This document shows, piece by piece, positions 36,075-49,088 of a stretch of DNA of 64,000 nucleotides. Both the position numbers and the translations under genes were made by a program. How positions within the stretch are numbered: position 1 is the stretch's first letter; every line of letters begins with the position of its first letter. The stretch spans positions 9,427,219-9,491,218 of the forward strand of contig OY987251.1 in the NCBI GenBank assembly GCA_963920765.1. Reading direction: 5' to 3'. Below the pieces are notes generated by a model. It had not been told where the DNA came from. It saw only the letters and a list, made by a program, of their open reading frames with translations, and made no database searches. This stretch comes from Ulota crispa (taxonomy: Eukaryota > Streptophyta > Bryopsida > Orthotrichales > Orthotrichaceae).

Positions 36075-36401
36075 AGGGGGCTTCAAACATCAACTTTTTT
36101 CTGTGACTCACATTGCAATTCTTTTTTGTGAATTCACTAGTGAACCTTGACGTGACTCACCTCTGGACTTCACTCCCAACGTGATTCATGTGAGGAATGA
36201 ACTTTAGAAACTCACTTTTGTGATTTTGTGGGGTTCATTTGCCTACGTCCTCAAGCCCCCAAACTTCTTTTGCAGAAATTTTTGCAAACTCATGGGTGTC
36301 TCAGACTTTGCACGTGCGAGGAAACAAAAACAATTCACTAATGAGCAGAGATCCTATGAGGTGGGAAGATCAAAGACCAGATTTTATGTTTGAAGCCCCC
36401 T
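36075..36401. mobile_element. ~327-bp MITE, copy A of the AGGGGGCTTCAAACAT family
   Basis: The left end is AGGGGGCTTCAAACAT and the right end is its complement ATGTTTGAAGCCCCCT. ATT on each side may be a 3-bp target duplication. An inverted copy lies at 52065-52391. The interior contains the palindrome 'ttcactagtgaa'. No coding capacity is seen. Confidence 0.65.
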
Positions 36402-36771
36402 ATTAAGACCAAGTTCTCATTAGGACCAAGTTCTCATAAAGGTCTTATCTTGATTGTGTAAAACAAGGGGTAGTAACTTAGAATGGGGCTAGGGCTGCTT
36501 TGCGTGACTGCTTGAAATGATTTTCTGGAATGATGGAGAAGCACAAGGCCATAAGGGATGAGATAATGAGCATATCAGATCGTAACTTCCAAGCCAGCTC
36601 ATGTCTTTCAGCCTCTCACAGACCCACTGCCTCCCAAAATTAACATCACGGATATAGGGCTCCACATGCACAGAATCAAGAGCATGTGGGTCCCCCCTCC
36701 CCTTTCCTAAGGTAGGCACCCCCATTACCGTCCCCATTTGGGGATCCAGCCCTTGTCTACCATCCGGGGTA

Positions 36772-36924
36772 TAAGGTAGGACCACCCATTCTCGATCAGT
36801 CCCCAATTCCGAGCCTAGATGTACTCGCTGTGTACATTTTAATCTTGAAATGTACTCCTTGTATACATAAGATTGGATTTGGGGACAGGTTTCTAAAGGG
36901 TTAGGAATGGGTGGTCTTACCTTA
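36772..36924. mobile_element. Small ~150-bp TIR element
   Basis: TAAGGTAGGACCACCCATTC on the left pairs with GAATGGGTGGTCTTACCTTA on the right. A related 'taaggtaggcacccccatta' precedes it at about 36707. A 154-codon open frame runs through this region on the minus strand (36489-36953). It matches nothing I know and contains the inverted repeats, so I do not call it a gene. Confidence 0.5.
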
Positions 36925-38000
36925 CCGTTAGCACATAACAATTTGCCCATCATCTACAAGAGGTGTACAGGTTTGAGGTCTAGACTATACGCCACCAATT
37001 GAATGCTGGGTGGTAATGGTGTGTCTACCTTCATACCAGCCTATTAGTATTTCAAGGATTCATATGTGCAAGAATTTACAATTGAATACTTGTGTAAGGT
37101 GGAATGTTTTCCAAAGTCAAATAAGTTATTCACACAAAACAAAACACTTGAAAGCACACAAACTGTTGTTATAGCTTAGGGCTGTTTTATACTAGGAGTT
37201 AAGGGTGTGACAACTTAGGGCCATTTTAGCCTAAACTTCAGCCCAAATGGTTTTGAGAATGGTTCCAACTACTCATCAAAACAATGATAGAGCAAGAGTT
37301 GTTTATCTCCCATGTCTAGAAGCATTGAGGCCATGAACTTGAGGCCAAAAGTTCAAGTTTTGAAAAAAATAGCACATCTTTTTCTTTCTTTTATGTTATT
37401 TGGTCAAATTGGATGAAGTTGGCACAAATTGTTAAGGCTCCTGTGTTATTTATAGCTATACAACATGTTTTGGCTTTTGAAGCAATTGTGTAACAATTAA
37501 TCTTACATCAAGGTTGTTGTATTTTAACAATGACGTTTGCAATGATGATGAGAGAAGTTGAAGTTTCAAGGAAGACACAAAGCATTTTGATGACTAAACA
37601 AAAAACAAGTTTTTTGAAAATGTGTTGGAAATCATATATGTATTGTTCATTGTGGCAACATATAAGGTTGCTTCTACAAACTTAATTTTTTTTATGTGGT
37701 GTATTAGACCTTTTTTTGGCCTCTTTGGATATTCATGTGAGGTTGGCCATTCCTCTTTAAACTTGAGTTGCTCTATCATTGAGTAGACTTTCTAGTATTA
37801 ATTGTTTTATACCAATTGCAAATGTTCATAATGACTACAATGAAGTCATTGAATGGTCATAAGGAAAACTTTCATTGTTGTAAATCATTTGTTTATGCAT
37901 GTTTTTTGTACTATTGACTGCTTTTATTATTGTTAAGGAATTTCATGTAACAACTACTAAGCACTTGAAGCCATTAATAACTAAAAAAAATTCAAGTACC
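36925..38000. other. Spacer
   Basis: This AT-rich sequence contains no recognised gene or bounded repeat. Confidence 0.4.
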
Positions 38001-38252
38001 TTAAGTTCTGAGCACCCAGCTCAAATTTCAAATTTTGGGGACCAATGGAGGGGTTTTGTTAAAAAAAAAAGGGCACTAGAGCTTGATATTGAGAAAAAAA
38101 TATTGTAGGCATGATCCCAACCCGAGTACCCCACTCCCCCACTCATCCTCTCCCCTAGTACCTGTATTTGCAACAGTACAAGCCAAAGAATATTGAGATT
38201 TTTTTTTGATCCCCAATGACGAGATCTTGTCATTGGGGCGCCCAGGGGTTAA
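38001..38252. mobile_element. Short TTAA-flanked element E9 with inner hairpin
   Basis: The left end is TTAAGTTCTGAGCACCC and the right end, read inward, is TTAACCCCTGGGCGCCC. The inverted ends are diverged, with TTAA outside. Just inside the right end, ccccaatgac and gtcattgggg form a perfect 10-bp hairpin around an 8-base loop. The length is 252 bp. Confidence 0.5.
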
Positions 38253-41200
38253 AAGGAAAATTAAAGAAAATATCTTATATTATTAGAGTTGTACATAGAA
38301 GTCACATTTCTATTTTAATTTCTCCTATAGATTCAACATTGTACTATGGCAAAAGAGGCTTTTATTCAACTTTTCTTCAAGGTGTAGTTGATTGTAAATG
38401 TAAATTTTGGAACCAATATTAAATGAGTTGGACAAGGTTATGATATGATATTATTCTAAAACTCAGACATTAGGGAAAAAGCAACTCAATGAAATTTATT
38501 GACATACAATCTTGTTGTACACGCAATATACCCAATAAACATTTGGCTTTATTCACTTTTTTAAAGTGATAACAAAAATTCTTAAAGGCAAAGATTTATT
38601 GGAATTTTATACAATAAGCTACCAAAATGGCAATAGACAAAGCCGTTTGTATTCTAAAAGAAGTATGGAAGATGATTTTGAAGAGAACTAACAAATCTTT
38701 GAGAAATGTGCTTAATTTGACTAGTACTTGAATTTGTCTTTACAACCATTACATAATCCACAAATTAAGACAATTTCGGTGCTGCATGGGCCAAAAAGAA
38801 AGACAAATTACACATGGAAAAAGAAAGCATAGAAGAAGTTGGGCAGCTTGAACAACATGTTTTCATGCTAATTTTATAGCAATTATACAAGCACTAAAAG
38901 AAACCCTTTCTGGAGACATGTAGGAGAAAGAGAATCTACTCCTTGCAGAGCAATTTTTGTCATTCTACGTAATCCTCGCAAGTGACCAAAACTTCAAAAT
39001 TTTAACTCCCAGCTTAAAAAATAAGTATAAAAATCCGCAAAATGTATTTGCAATCAAAAAAAAGATTGTGGAAATATTAAAGAATCATGAACAATGTGAA
39101 GTAGTCTTACGGGCCTTCAATACAAAGATCCACTTCATTGAAGATAATAAACACAAAAGTTCTGAACAAAAAACCACCCATCATAGTATTGGGCAACAAG
39201 CCGTACAAATGTTCCTTGCAGCAATTCAATATGCCAATTATAAATTTATTAATCACTAATTTTTGGTTTCCTCTCAATTATAAACCATCCAAAAAACCTT
39301 CATACAACTTTTTCATTGAGTGTTAATTAACCAAAATGAACAATGTTTACTAACGTAATTATGATCAATGTAAGAACTAATGCAAGCTTTGACCAGCAAT
39401 GTTCTAGGATTTGATTATTTGATTGGATTTTGTTGTACTTGTAAAGTAACTTTTGTATGATAGAACTTGGGTACTCGGGGGTTTTCTTTTCCTGGGCAGT
39501 GCAAAAGGCAATGATCGTTAGAGTGACAAAGCTATTCACATCCATGGACACAGATGTCATATGCTAAGTATGGATGAAAAATCCCCGCTTCATCAAAACT
39601 AGTCCACTTTCATCCAAAAAATAGTTATCATCTCAAGATTGTGGAGCAACTCAACAACTTCATCTACTAAAAAATGGAAGAATATGTGGTCAAATATTCT
39701 CTAAAAAAATTGTAGGGATAGTTTGATAAACACCTTTGTATTTTGCAATATTTTGGTGAATACTCTGTTACATTTGAAAAATTGCAGAAACACCTTTGTA
39801 GGGGTTTTAGTAGGGGTTTTAGAAAGAGAAAAATTATCAATACCGTACTCATATTTGCCATAAAACAAGATGTTTGCATGCATGCGTGCGTCATAATGTG
39901 GTGGGGTTACGAGAATTGCCCGGGCTTCACTATTTGTCACATAACAAGCAGGGTTTCTTTTTCTGGTGATTTGGGGCAAAATTGCACCAATTTTTTTGAT
40001 TGGCACCAAGCCTATAGAAAAAAAAACACAATTACTTGGATGAAATCGTCAAAAGAGCTTCAATCTTTTAAAAAAGCTTGGATGAAAACCAAATTATAGA
40101 CATGTAATACGTGCTAATGTGATATTTTCTATCCTATATGTGGACGAGTATTGAAATATGGAGCACCACTCTAACATTTTAAATCACCACTTTGGCACTT
40201 CTTAAAAAATGAAAAAAAAAAACCATGATAACAAGCAACTTTTAACACTTACATGTGCAAAGAACACAACTTTGACAACATAATGAGCACATGCTTACAT
40301 AATTTGATGATATACAAAAGAATTTGACAACACTATGAGTCTATGACCAAGGGTGTGATTACCAACACTTACAAGCATGTCATTTCCTTAGCTCTCTGCA
40401 ACCTTGACATTTTAAAGGGTATCTTTGCGAATTCCAAAAAATCAAGATTGTTCATCAAAATATTACAAAATGCAAGATTGTTCACTAAGTTATCCCAAAA
40501 TTGCACTTCCTTTTTCCTAAAAGAGATTGCCCAAGAAGAAACCGTGATGGGCACATCTCCTTGTACCCCTTGAGACTTCTGAAGTTTGATTTGTCTCTGA
40601 CTCTCTGAGCTTTGCAATGAAAGGTAGAGTACACGTCACCAAGAATGAGAACGATTTTGCACCCACCAACCAATGCCAAAGTAGAAATGTGCAAAAGTGC
40701 CGCTTTTAGGGCTGATTTTCTTATTCTTTTATTTGGAGGGGTTACAAACCCTGAATCCGTTTTTTCACATAATTGATTGTAGAAAGATAAATGCAAATAG
40801 CATGTGTCCATTTTGTAATATATTTGTTGGATAGTTTTTAAACTAGTTATGAATTTTTGAAGTTGGATCATTGACCTCTAGAAAATGTTTTGCCCACTAT
40901 ATACATTAAAATTTCTAGTATGTACCGGCTTCGTGTTATATACTATTTTCAGAATTAGGGCATGTTTAGGATTGTCTACTTTAATTATGCTGCTTGGCTT
41001 CCGTAACTGCCTTTTGGAAAAGAAAGGATGTAACAGTCAGTTACATTGTCGCTTAAGCCCCAAGTTACCAAAATCCAAGCTCGTCACTTTCTCATTCTTC
41101 TCATCCAGTTAACAGGGGGAGGTCCATAAATCAAGCATTTAAGCTTACCTAACTCATCAATGATCGTGATAGATATTTGAAGGAACATGTCATTTGTTCC

Positions 41201-41300
41201 TAAACTGCAAATGCAATTAGAATCAAGCAGTTTTTGAGGCTCTTAACTTAATCACAACTTTTGCAGTGCGTTTTCAATCTTCAAAGAATGTTTATATGAT
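38253..41300. other. AT-rich spacer
   Basis: There are many short overlapping open frames on both strands, but none has recognisable domains or splice continuity. No bounded element was identified. The content looks like old, eroded repeats. Confidence 0.4.
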
Positions 41301-42885
41301 AGCATGAGCGCAATTGACAGGGTTCATCCTTTGAAGATGGAGAAGTTTTCTTCTTCATGTCTGTGGGTGGAGAATGGGTTGGAGAAGTCTTTGCGCAAAT
41401 TTTTTTCACCTTGTGCCGTCTATTTTTCATTGTTCCTTGTTAGTAATTTACCCTCACAATTGGTACACCATTCTCCATTCTCCACCACCCACAAAAAGAG
41501 TATTCCAAATGGCTCCTATTCTCACTCAACCGATTCTCAATCTTCACCGAAGTTTCAATCTCGGAGAAGGTATGACTACCCCTAATGTGAACAACAAAGT
41601 GCCTCTCATAGACGTCAAAAACGTCTCTCTGGAGTCTGGAATGGGAAGAAAATACCACCGCGTGAGAAGGTACAGATGGTTAGAAATCACAAGTATCAGG
41701 AGTACACAGAACATGGAGGTCTCCCTCGCCAGTACAAGCAGACGCCGCTGGACCTCTCACTGGCCAAACCCGAGAGAGCGACTCACAATCACACTAACTT
41801 TCTCCCATTTCCTCACTCTCTCCACGTGCTGAATTTACAGCTGAATTTACAGCTGAATTTTACAACTGAATTTTACAGCACCAAAAGCACACTCAGAACT
41901 ATTCAGCTCCACGACATCCAAAACTTCAACGTACTAACAGCTAGTTCTGTGGATCACAATCTCCAGCTGCAGCGATTGACGTGAACCGAGGACTTGGTTC
42001 AGTCTAATTCTTATCAACAGTCTCGACGAGTCCGATCAGGCAGTCGCTGTAGTTTAAACACTGCTAAGCATGTACTGTCAGTCGTGTCATTAACATCAAC
42101 TATCGAGCATTCAACGACTTGCTCCATACTACAAGTTCCTGAACTCGTTCAGATCGATCCAGTACAGACACTTCGAGCATGCTAGTCTAATTCTAGCTTA
42201 GCGTCATACTGTACTGGACTCACATTGATTTAGTCTCATCGTGTGTTGCACCGCTCATGCTGCTGCTATTGTCAATGCTAACTCCTCCAAGTTCGAGCTT
42301 TAAATGCTCAGGATTCGATCCCAAAGAGCTGTGCATTTGCATGATTCAGCGATTTTCAGCTAGAATTGCAGATATTATGGTGTGCTAAGTAGATGAGGGC
42401 ACCACTTCATTACAGTACTTCCCGGCATACATTTGTAGTAGATCCTTTCAAGTCGAGGCTGTTAGGTGGTAGTGCTGAAGGGAAGCCAGTAAGTAGTACA
42501 GCAAAGGAGAGAACACGTCCCCTCCCTACAGACGATCAGTCTATATCCTCCTGCAACCACCGCCATGATCGAGATGCTGCACTGATCACTTCTTGCAGCT
42601 GCTTTTCCTTCTTCGACAAAGAGCGAAGGTCTAAACAGAGCTCTCGCATTGACAAGCTAGCTTCTGCCAAGTAGACAATGGAATGGTTACGAGTCTTGTG
42701 TTCGTAGCCATGGACAGAAGAGGCTCCATTCGGTGCTCGCGGTTCTGGCGATTGGCACTCCTTTGAGTTGCATTCATGGACAGCTGCGAGACACAAGAAT
42801 GATCGCTTGATTTAATCTCCGGCCGCCATGTCAATGAACTGATTCGAGTGTGACGGGATTTGTTTCTAGAGTGAGGCAGTGAGCA
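41301..42885. other. Region upstream of the GH3 gene
   Basis: Base composition rises toward the GH3 start, and the promoter and 5' leader are probably here. An open frame from an ATG at 41509 (about 108 codons) has a protein-like first 50 codons and then a possible donor at about 41669. It matches no family I recognise and I do not call it a gene. Confidence 0.4.
41828..41878 (+). repeat. Short tandem repeat, 12-13-bp unit
   Basis: Four imperfect copies of gctgaatttaca or gctgaattttaca stand side by side, about 1 kb before the GH3 start. Confidence 0.8.
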
Positions 42886-45800
42886 ATGGCAGGCCGAGAG
42901 ACTGTGTGTATACTTGCTGTGGTGATGCTTTGGAAAGCTGCTGCAGGCGTTGCAGCGATGGAGTACGCGTGCAATGTCGACAAAGACGCCAGCTTGAAAT
43001 CCATGGCGTTCTGCGACAAGTCCCTGGAGGACGGCGTGCGAGTGCGGGACTTGGTGTCCCGGCTGACACTCGGGGAGAAGGTCTCCCAGCTCGTCAACAC
43101 GGCGGAGGCCATTCCGCGCCTGGGCATTCCGGCGTACGAATGGTGGCAAGAAGGCTTGCATGGAGTGGCTCATGTGCAGTTCGGAGGAGCTCTGCCCCGC
43201 GCCACCAGCTTTCCGTTGCCCATCCTCACCACGGCGTCCTTCAACAAAGACCTCTGGAACCAAATTGGCCAGGCCTGTTGCCTGTTTCCATTGCATGCAC
43301 ATCCATTGTATTAGATTTACCAGGGGGGCTTAAACTTCGTTGAATGCTGCGAAATCTTCAAAGTCCAGCGCTTGAGTCCACAAGTTAGGACCGGTACAGG
43401 TTCTGTGTGTAAGCCGTGCGGACGGAAAGAAAATGTAAAAAAATGCACTAATAGATAATGGGTACGAATCAAAGAGTCCTAATCAACACAAACACGTCCT
43501 AATCAACACTATGTTCAAAATGGGGTTCAAAATGTCCTAATCAAGACACAATATTATTACTTTGGGTTCTATATTCTTCAAAACACATTCTAATCAACAC
43601 TACCACTACCATGTTCAATCAAGACACAATATTGTTGATTTGGGTCCTATTTTCTTTGAAACATGTTCTAATTAACACTACTATGTTTAAAATATCTAAA
43701 TCAAGACACAATATAGTTGATTCGGGTCCTATGTTCTTGTAGTGATGGTAAGGTAGAGCAAATATAGTGCAGCAGCACTCATCCAATGTGATTTCAGCAT
43801 AAAAGTCCAGATGTGGAGAGACTTGAACAGAGAAGGTAATGGATGGATTGTTGTTACGTACTTACTGAAGAATGATATCGAGGATTGGGGTTGGAGAGAT
43901 GACTGTCGATCAAATGATTGCAGGCGGTGTCGACGGAAGCGAGAGCGTTTTACAACGAAGGCATGGCGGGGTTGACGTACTGGTCGCCAGTGATCAACAT
44001 CGCGCGCGACCCGCGGTGGGGGCGGATTCAAGAGACGTCCGGCGAGGACCCGACGACCACAAGCTCGTACGCCGCGAACTTCGTGCGGGGCATGCAGGAA
44101 GGACGCTCCACCACGTCCACGTCGACGTCCAAGCGGCTGAAGCTGTCCGCGTGCTGCAAGCATTTCACGGCTTACGACATCGACAACTGGGAAGGCGTCG
44201 ATCGCTACCATTTCGATGCCAAGGTCAGTCATCGATAATTTTTAGGGAAAATTCCATGGATACCCCTGCGGTTTGCAATATTTACATAGATATCCCTGCT
44301 TTTCCAGAAATTACACAAATACCCTTGGACCAAAATTTTCAGGCGTTTGTTTTGTTGTGTCATGCCACTTCTCTTCTTCCTTTGTGCGCACTTGCTTCTT
44401 TTTCGTTTCATTACATTCCCTTCGTCAACATTGGTCACGTCGTTACGAAGAAAGTATGAGCACAATAAATATATGTCTAAATATTTCGATGCAATGTGTA
44501 ATTTCTGAAAAAGCAAGGGTATCTATGTACGCAAATATTGCAAACTTGAGTGGAATCCATGAAAGTTTCCCATACTTTTAAGGCAAAAGAATAATCAATT
44601 TTTGAGTGTTTTGAATGCTTCCGACAATGGAATGAGAGAAGAAGGCGTCCCTAAAAACTGAAACCTCAAGTACCTTTTCTGAATGATCACATCAGCAGCA
44701 TCCAAGTCTCTCCTGGTGGAAGCATGAAGATGATTCTTCAATCAAAAAGCACGTCACCAAGCAGAGCTTTTAGCGTCGAAAATTTACTCTAACCTTCACA
44801 ACTTCAAAAACCATATAGATGCAAGTGTTGAAGGGCTGGTTTCCAAATTTATTTGAAGACTTTTTGTTGTGTAAGATTGTACCAGGTTCCTCAAGTTTTG
44901 GACAGAATCCAAAAATTTGTTTATATGTTCACAAAACCGCCTTTTTTTTTGTAGGGTAGTGGGTTTGAACTTCACTGGGATGCTTGGTGCATGATGGCAG
45001 GTGACAGCGCAAGACTTGGCGGACACGTACAACCCGCCCTTTAGGAGTTGTGTGCAGGAGGGCCGGTCGACAAGCCTCATGTGTTCCTACAACAAGGTGA
45101 ACAGCGTGCCTGCATGTGCAAACCGTGACTTCCTTGTTAACACTGTGAGAAACACTTGGGGATTGGATGGGTAAGACTTTTTCTCCGTACCTTTATTCCT
45201 CTCCCCTTCATCAAGCTCAATCAGAAACACATGAAAATGGTGAAACATAATAATGGTTACCTCTATCAAATGTGTTTAGGCCCTAATTATGTTCAAGAGA
45301 CGTTATTAATTTTGTCAAAGGTTTTTCATATCCATACAATTGACTGATACCAATTCAATTACCTCTTTTGTGATATCTTTCAAATGATTTCTACCATATT
45401 CTATTACTCAAGACGTAAGGTACATTGTCTTGGTACAGTTTAGAATTTTTCTTTTGTAGATTTCCAAATGCTTTGTTTCAACTACCTGTAGACATAGGAT
45501 ATGGAAGGTAGTCTACTTTCTCTCAATAATTTACGAATGCACTTGAATTCTAACAAAATTTCAATTATCGTTGACAAGCGTGGAATTCATGGGTAATGCT
45601 TCCATAGATACATTGTGTCGGATTGCGATTCTGTTCTGGTGATGCACGAATCCACAAACTACTCCCCGACTACTGAAGACGCAGCTGCTGATGCTCTCAA
45701 TGCAGGTGAGCTGGCCTTAAATCTTAAATCAATTTGCTTGCAAATCTGCAATAGCAGTAAGGCTCGCATTTCTAATTGCAACACGTAGCTGAAACACATT

Positions 45801-48404
45801 GCCACAATTTTGTCCAAACTTGAATGCTACCACTTTTCCAAAAACGGTGTCCAAAAATGGTGTGTTGGGGACAAAATCCTGAAATTCTAATACTGCTCAA
45901 TGTTGAAGTGTCACTACTAGGGATATGTATTATAGCCGAAACCTGGGTTTTGAATAGTCCACTAAGGTAACCATCCCAAATTGAACACTCCAAAACCTCA
46001 ACATCAAGACTTATGTCATTCTCATCTTATGCATTACATGGTGCATTGAAATCCACTTTAATTTGCGAAAAAAGGGAGAGATCTGGAATTTTGATAGTAG
46101 AAATCTCTATATATGCTCATTGTTCAAAGAGTGGGTTACCGTTTTTAGGTTTGGACCTAAATTGCGGAGATTACCTGGCATCGTACACGGAAGGCGCGGT
46201 GCGGATGGGCAAGGTCTCGGAACAGCGAGTCAATGATGCATTATCCAACCTCTTCAGAGTGCGCATGCGCCTCGGCATGTTCGACGGACAGCCATCCTCC
46301 CAAGAATTTGGCAACCTCGGCGTGGCCGACGTATGCACATCAGCCCACCAGGAGCTCGCCGTGGAAGCAGCGAGACAAGGGATCGTCCTCTTAAAGAACG
46401 ACTTCAACACGCTCCCCCTCTCGAAGACGCAAATCCTCGCAGTCATCGGCCCCAACGCAAACGCCAGTCACACCATGCTCGGCAACTACGAAGGCATACC
46501 CTGCAAGTACATCACACCACTTCAAGGACTCGCTCAATTCACACAAGTCCGATTCTCACAGGGATGCATCTCAACTGCATGCCAGCACGAGGATTTAATC
46601 GCCCCCGCGGTCGAAACAGCAGCCAACGCGGATGCGGTGATTCTGGTTATGGGGTTATCCCAAGTGCACGAATCCGAGGCACTTGATCGAACGAGCTTGC
46701 GCTTACCGGGATATCAAGAGAGATTGATCAACTCTGTGGCGGGAGTTGGGAAACCGGTTGTGCTTGTGCTCATGTGCGGAGGTCCGGTCGACGTAGGGTT
46801 TGCGAAGAACGACAACCGCATTCAGAGTATACTTTGGGTGGGCTATCCCGGAGAATCTGGAGGTGAGGCCATGGCGGAAGTCATTTTTGGTGTTCACAAT
46901 CCCGGTGGTAAGCTTCCGGTTTCGTGGTACCCCGAAGAGTATACGAAAATCAGCATGACTAACATGGACATGCGCCCTGACGCATCGCAAAACTACCCGG
47001 GACGCACCTACCGATTCTACACGGGCGAAACGGTGTACAACTTTGGCGATGGTTTGAGTTACACCAGCTTCAAGCACTCGTTTGTGGTGGCTCCGGCATC
47101 TGTCACTGCGCCTGCGCTTCATGTCCAAGCGTGTGATCCGCACCAAACCTCCACACGAACAAGTTCATGCTCCGAAGCAAAACAAGGTGCTCGCCTGCAT
47201 TGTTTTACACATATCTTCTAAGTCACGATGTTTTAATTGACTAAAAGTTCAAATAATCTAAGTTCGTGAACCTTTCTCAATCTCATATGGATAAAATAGC
47301 CACATCTAATACTCAAACCATGGATTAATCAACAACTTTTAGGGTAACTGTGCATATGGCAATGCTTACCTGCAGTGATCCCAAATATGATTTTCATTTT
47401 TATCTGAAGTGGCTAAAACACTGCTAAAAAGCTAATTTTTTCAAATTTAACACGATAGTTCACATGTTTTCTAGCTGTAAATTGCAAAATTTAGCCAAAT
47501 GTAGCCATTTTAAATATCGCTGGAGCTAACTCTTCCTTTTACAGATGATCACCCGCTTGGTATTACTCTTGTTGAAGGAAGAGCTGTTAAATATCTTGCG
47601 TTCTTACTCACAATTCCTGATGTGTATTTGCGGGAATTCCTACAGTAGTGAATCAGTTGTGAGCATTAACTTGAAACGTGTCAAAATCATGATCAAATAT
47701 ACAGAAAGTTGATAAAGATTCTTTGTCAATTTTTTGTAGATTCAACCATGATTTTCTTGGAGTGAAATCGGCGCAATTGTAAAATGGTGCCAAGAGTCCA
47801 TTTTGTGTCCACAATATGCCGTTATTGTTGAGCTTGCTTAACTCATTTCACGATATCCATTTTCAGATAACCAGTACTGCATTCCACTTCATATTTTTTT
47901 CATTCAAATCGCCAAACTCCATCAGGGCTTTAGCGGAGTTATGCCCCGCTCTTTATTCAAATTTTGGCGGGGTTATGCCGTGCTCTTTGTTCAAATTTTG
48001 GCGGGGTTATGCCGTGCTCTTTATTCAAATTTTGAAATGAGGCGGGAATTGGGTTGGTTTGCGCGGCTGCAGGGATGTGCGAGTTATCCAGTTTCGAGGT
48101 GCATGTGAATGTGGTGAACGTGGGAGCCCACGGAGGTCGTCACACGGTGCTTCTGTTCAGGACCCCTCCATCGGCAGGGAAGATGGGAGCTCCTTTGAAG
48201 GAGCTCACAGCGTTTGAGACTGTGTTCCTGGAAGCGGGCGGGGCGCACAAGGTGGTGCTCAGCCTCAATCCATGTCGCCATTTTGGATCCGTGACGGCAG
48301 ACGGCACTCGCATTGTGGAAGCCGGTGAGCATGTTCTCTCGGTTGGAGATGCGACTCACTCGCTTGCTGTTGTTGCCTCTTATGCCAATTCTGGAGGCGA
48401 TTGA
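42886..48404 (+). CDS. BXL: GH3 beta-D-xylosidase (BXL type), 6 exons, 774 aa
   Basis: Plant GH3 enzymes of this type are secreted and release xylose, often also arabinose, from cell-wall xylan and arabinan. Exons are 42886-43272, 43924-44223, 45001-45170, 45608-45705, 46149-47186 and 48073-48404. They close in phase to 774 codons plus stop, the usual family length. Residues 1-24 form a signal peptide. '[17 protein letters not shown]' and '[19 protein letters not shown]' mark the N-terminal barrel. '[19 protein letters not shown]' binds substrate. The nucleophile is Asp291 in 'YIVSDCDS'. '[14 protein letters not shown]' and '[17 protein letters not shown]' belong to the second domain. The last exon gives the fibronectin-III-like tail. 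The first intron appears to start with GC rather than GT. Introns 1, 2 and 5 carry repeats, listed separately. Arabinofuranosidase activity cannot be excluded from sequence. Confidence 0.92.
43470..43738 (+). repeat. Minisatellite in GH3 intron 1, unit ~78 bp
   Basis: About two and a half to three copies contain 'tcaagacacaatat...', 'tgggtcctat...ttctt' and 'ctaatcaacacta'. Copy starts are near 43542, 43620 and 43697, with a degenerate partial copy before them. Confidence 0.7.
44245..44571. mobile_element. MITE in GH3 intron 2, long inverted ends
   Basis: About 75 bases at each end are imperfect inverted repeats. Both arms contain the GGGAAA outer end, 'tttgcaatattt', 'acatagatacccttgc' (or a variant) and 'cagaaattacaca'. 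The flanks ataattttt and atactttta are similar, which could be a worn 9-bp duplication of Mutator type. The length is about 327 bp. Confidence 0.6.
47385..47530 (+). repeat. Dispersed repeat in GH3 intron 5
   Basis: This is a diverged copy of about 24265-24440, sharing 'actgctaaaaagct', 'gttcacatgttttctagct', 'aaaatttagcca' and 'atcgctgg'. Its boundaries are uncertain. Confidence 0.5.
47933..48034 (+). repeat. 34-bp minisatellite, three copies, in GH3 intron 5
   Basis: The unit runs from 'gcggagttatgcc' to 'attcaaattttg'. Copies begin at 47933, 47967 and 48001 and differ at only a few bases. The array ends 38 bases before the last exon, so it occupies the branch-point neighbourhood. Confidence 0.85.
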
Positions 48405-49088
48405 TTCGTTCTTGTATAATCTCTCTTGCATTCAAATCCTAGCATGTTTTGTTTCCCATTGGAGTCATTTCATATTAGATAACCGATGAGCTGCGTTAGC
48501 GGCGAATAGGTTATCATACATAACTGATTGTACAGTTTTCAATCACAACCTTTGATCTTCATGATCCAAAGGTGTAGGAAGCAAATTGAAAGGAAAGAAC
48601 TCAAGGTTATGAATTGCAACTTGTAGTGGCAATGGTGACGGGTTGCCAATGGGGGAGTACCACGTTAGCGTAAAAAAATCAACAACCGGTTATGATGGCG
48701 TTTGTAGCGATCACCTGTCCTTGCTTGAGTTCGACGCTCAACTAAGTAGGGGATGACAATAAAAATATCGTGTTTTGCCTTCTTCTGAGCTGGGACTCCA
48801 GCTAAGAATAATCAGAAGGGCATGTTGGGCTTCGCTTCAAGCTTTTGTGAGTTCTTCACAGAGTTCATGATTCTATTTGTAAAGATTCACGCCCGTAAAT
48901 AAATGTGCTGTACATTTTTTGTGATTTGAAGACGTGGATACGTAACGTTTGATAAACGTGATCCCGTCTCTTGTACTGATCGGTGTGTATAACGGCAACA
49001 CGTGGTTGGATTGGTTTGCAAGTTCTGGGATAAGCAGGACGTGCACAGAAATGTCAATGGTCATCAATATAATCCGGGCCTCACTAAT
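48405..49088. other. 3' flank of GH3 and spacer
   Basis: The first part is presumably the 3' UTR. No other gene is recognised. Confidence 0.4.

Noticed and set aside
36489..36953. 154-codon open frame on the minus strand, the longest in the repeat block
   Set aside because: It contains the inverted repeats of a small TIR element, resembles no family I know and lacks neighbouring exons.
39743..40099. 118-codon frame in AT-rich spacer
   Set aside because: Frames overlap on both strands with no conserved motif. The region resembles eroded repeat.
41509..41832. Protein-like open frame upstream of the GH3 gene
   Set aside because: No domain is recognised, composition changes after about 50 codons and no following exon is convincing. 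It may be 5' leader.
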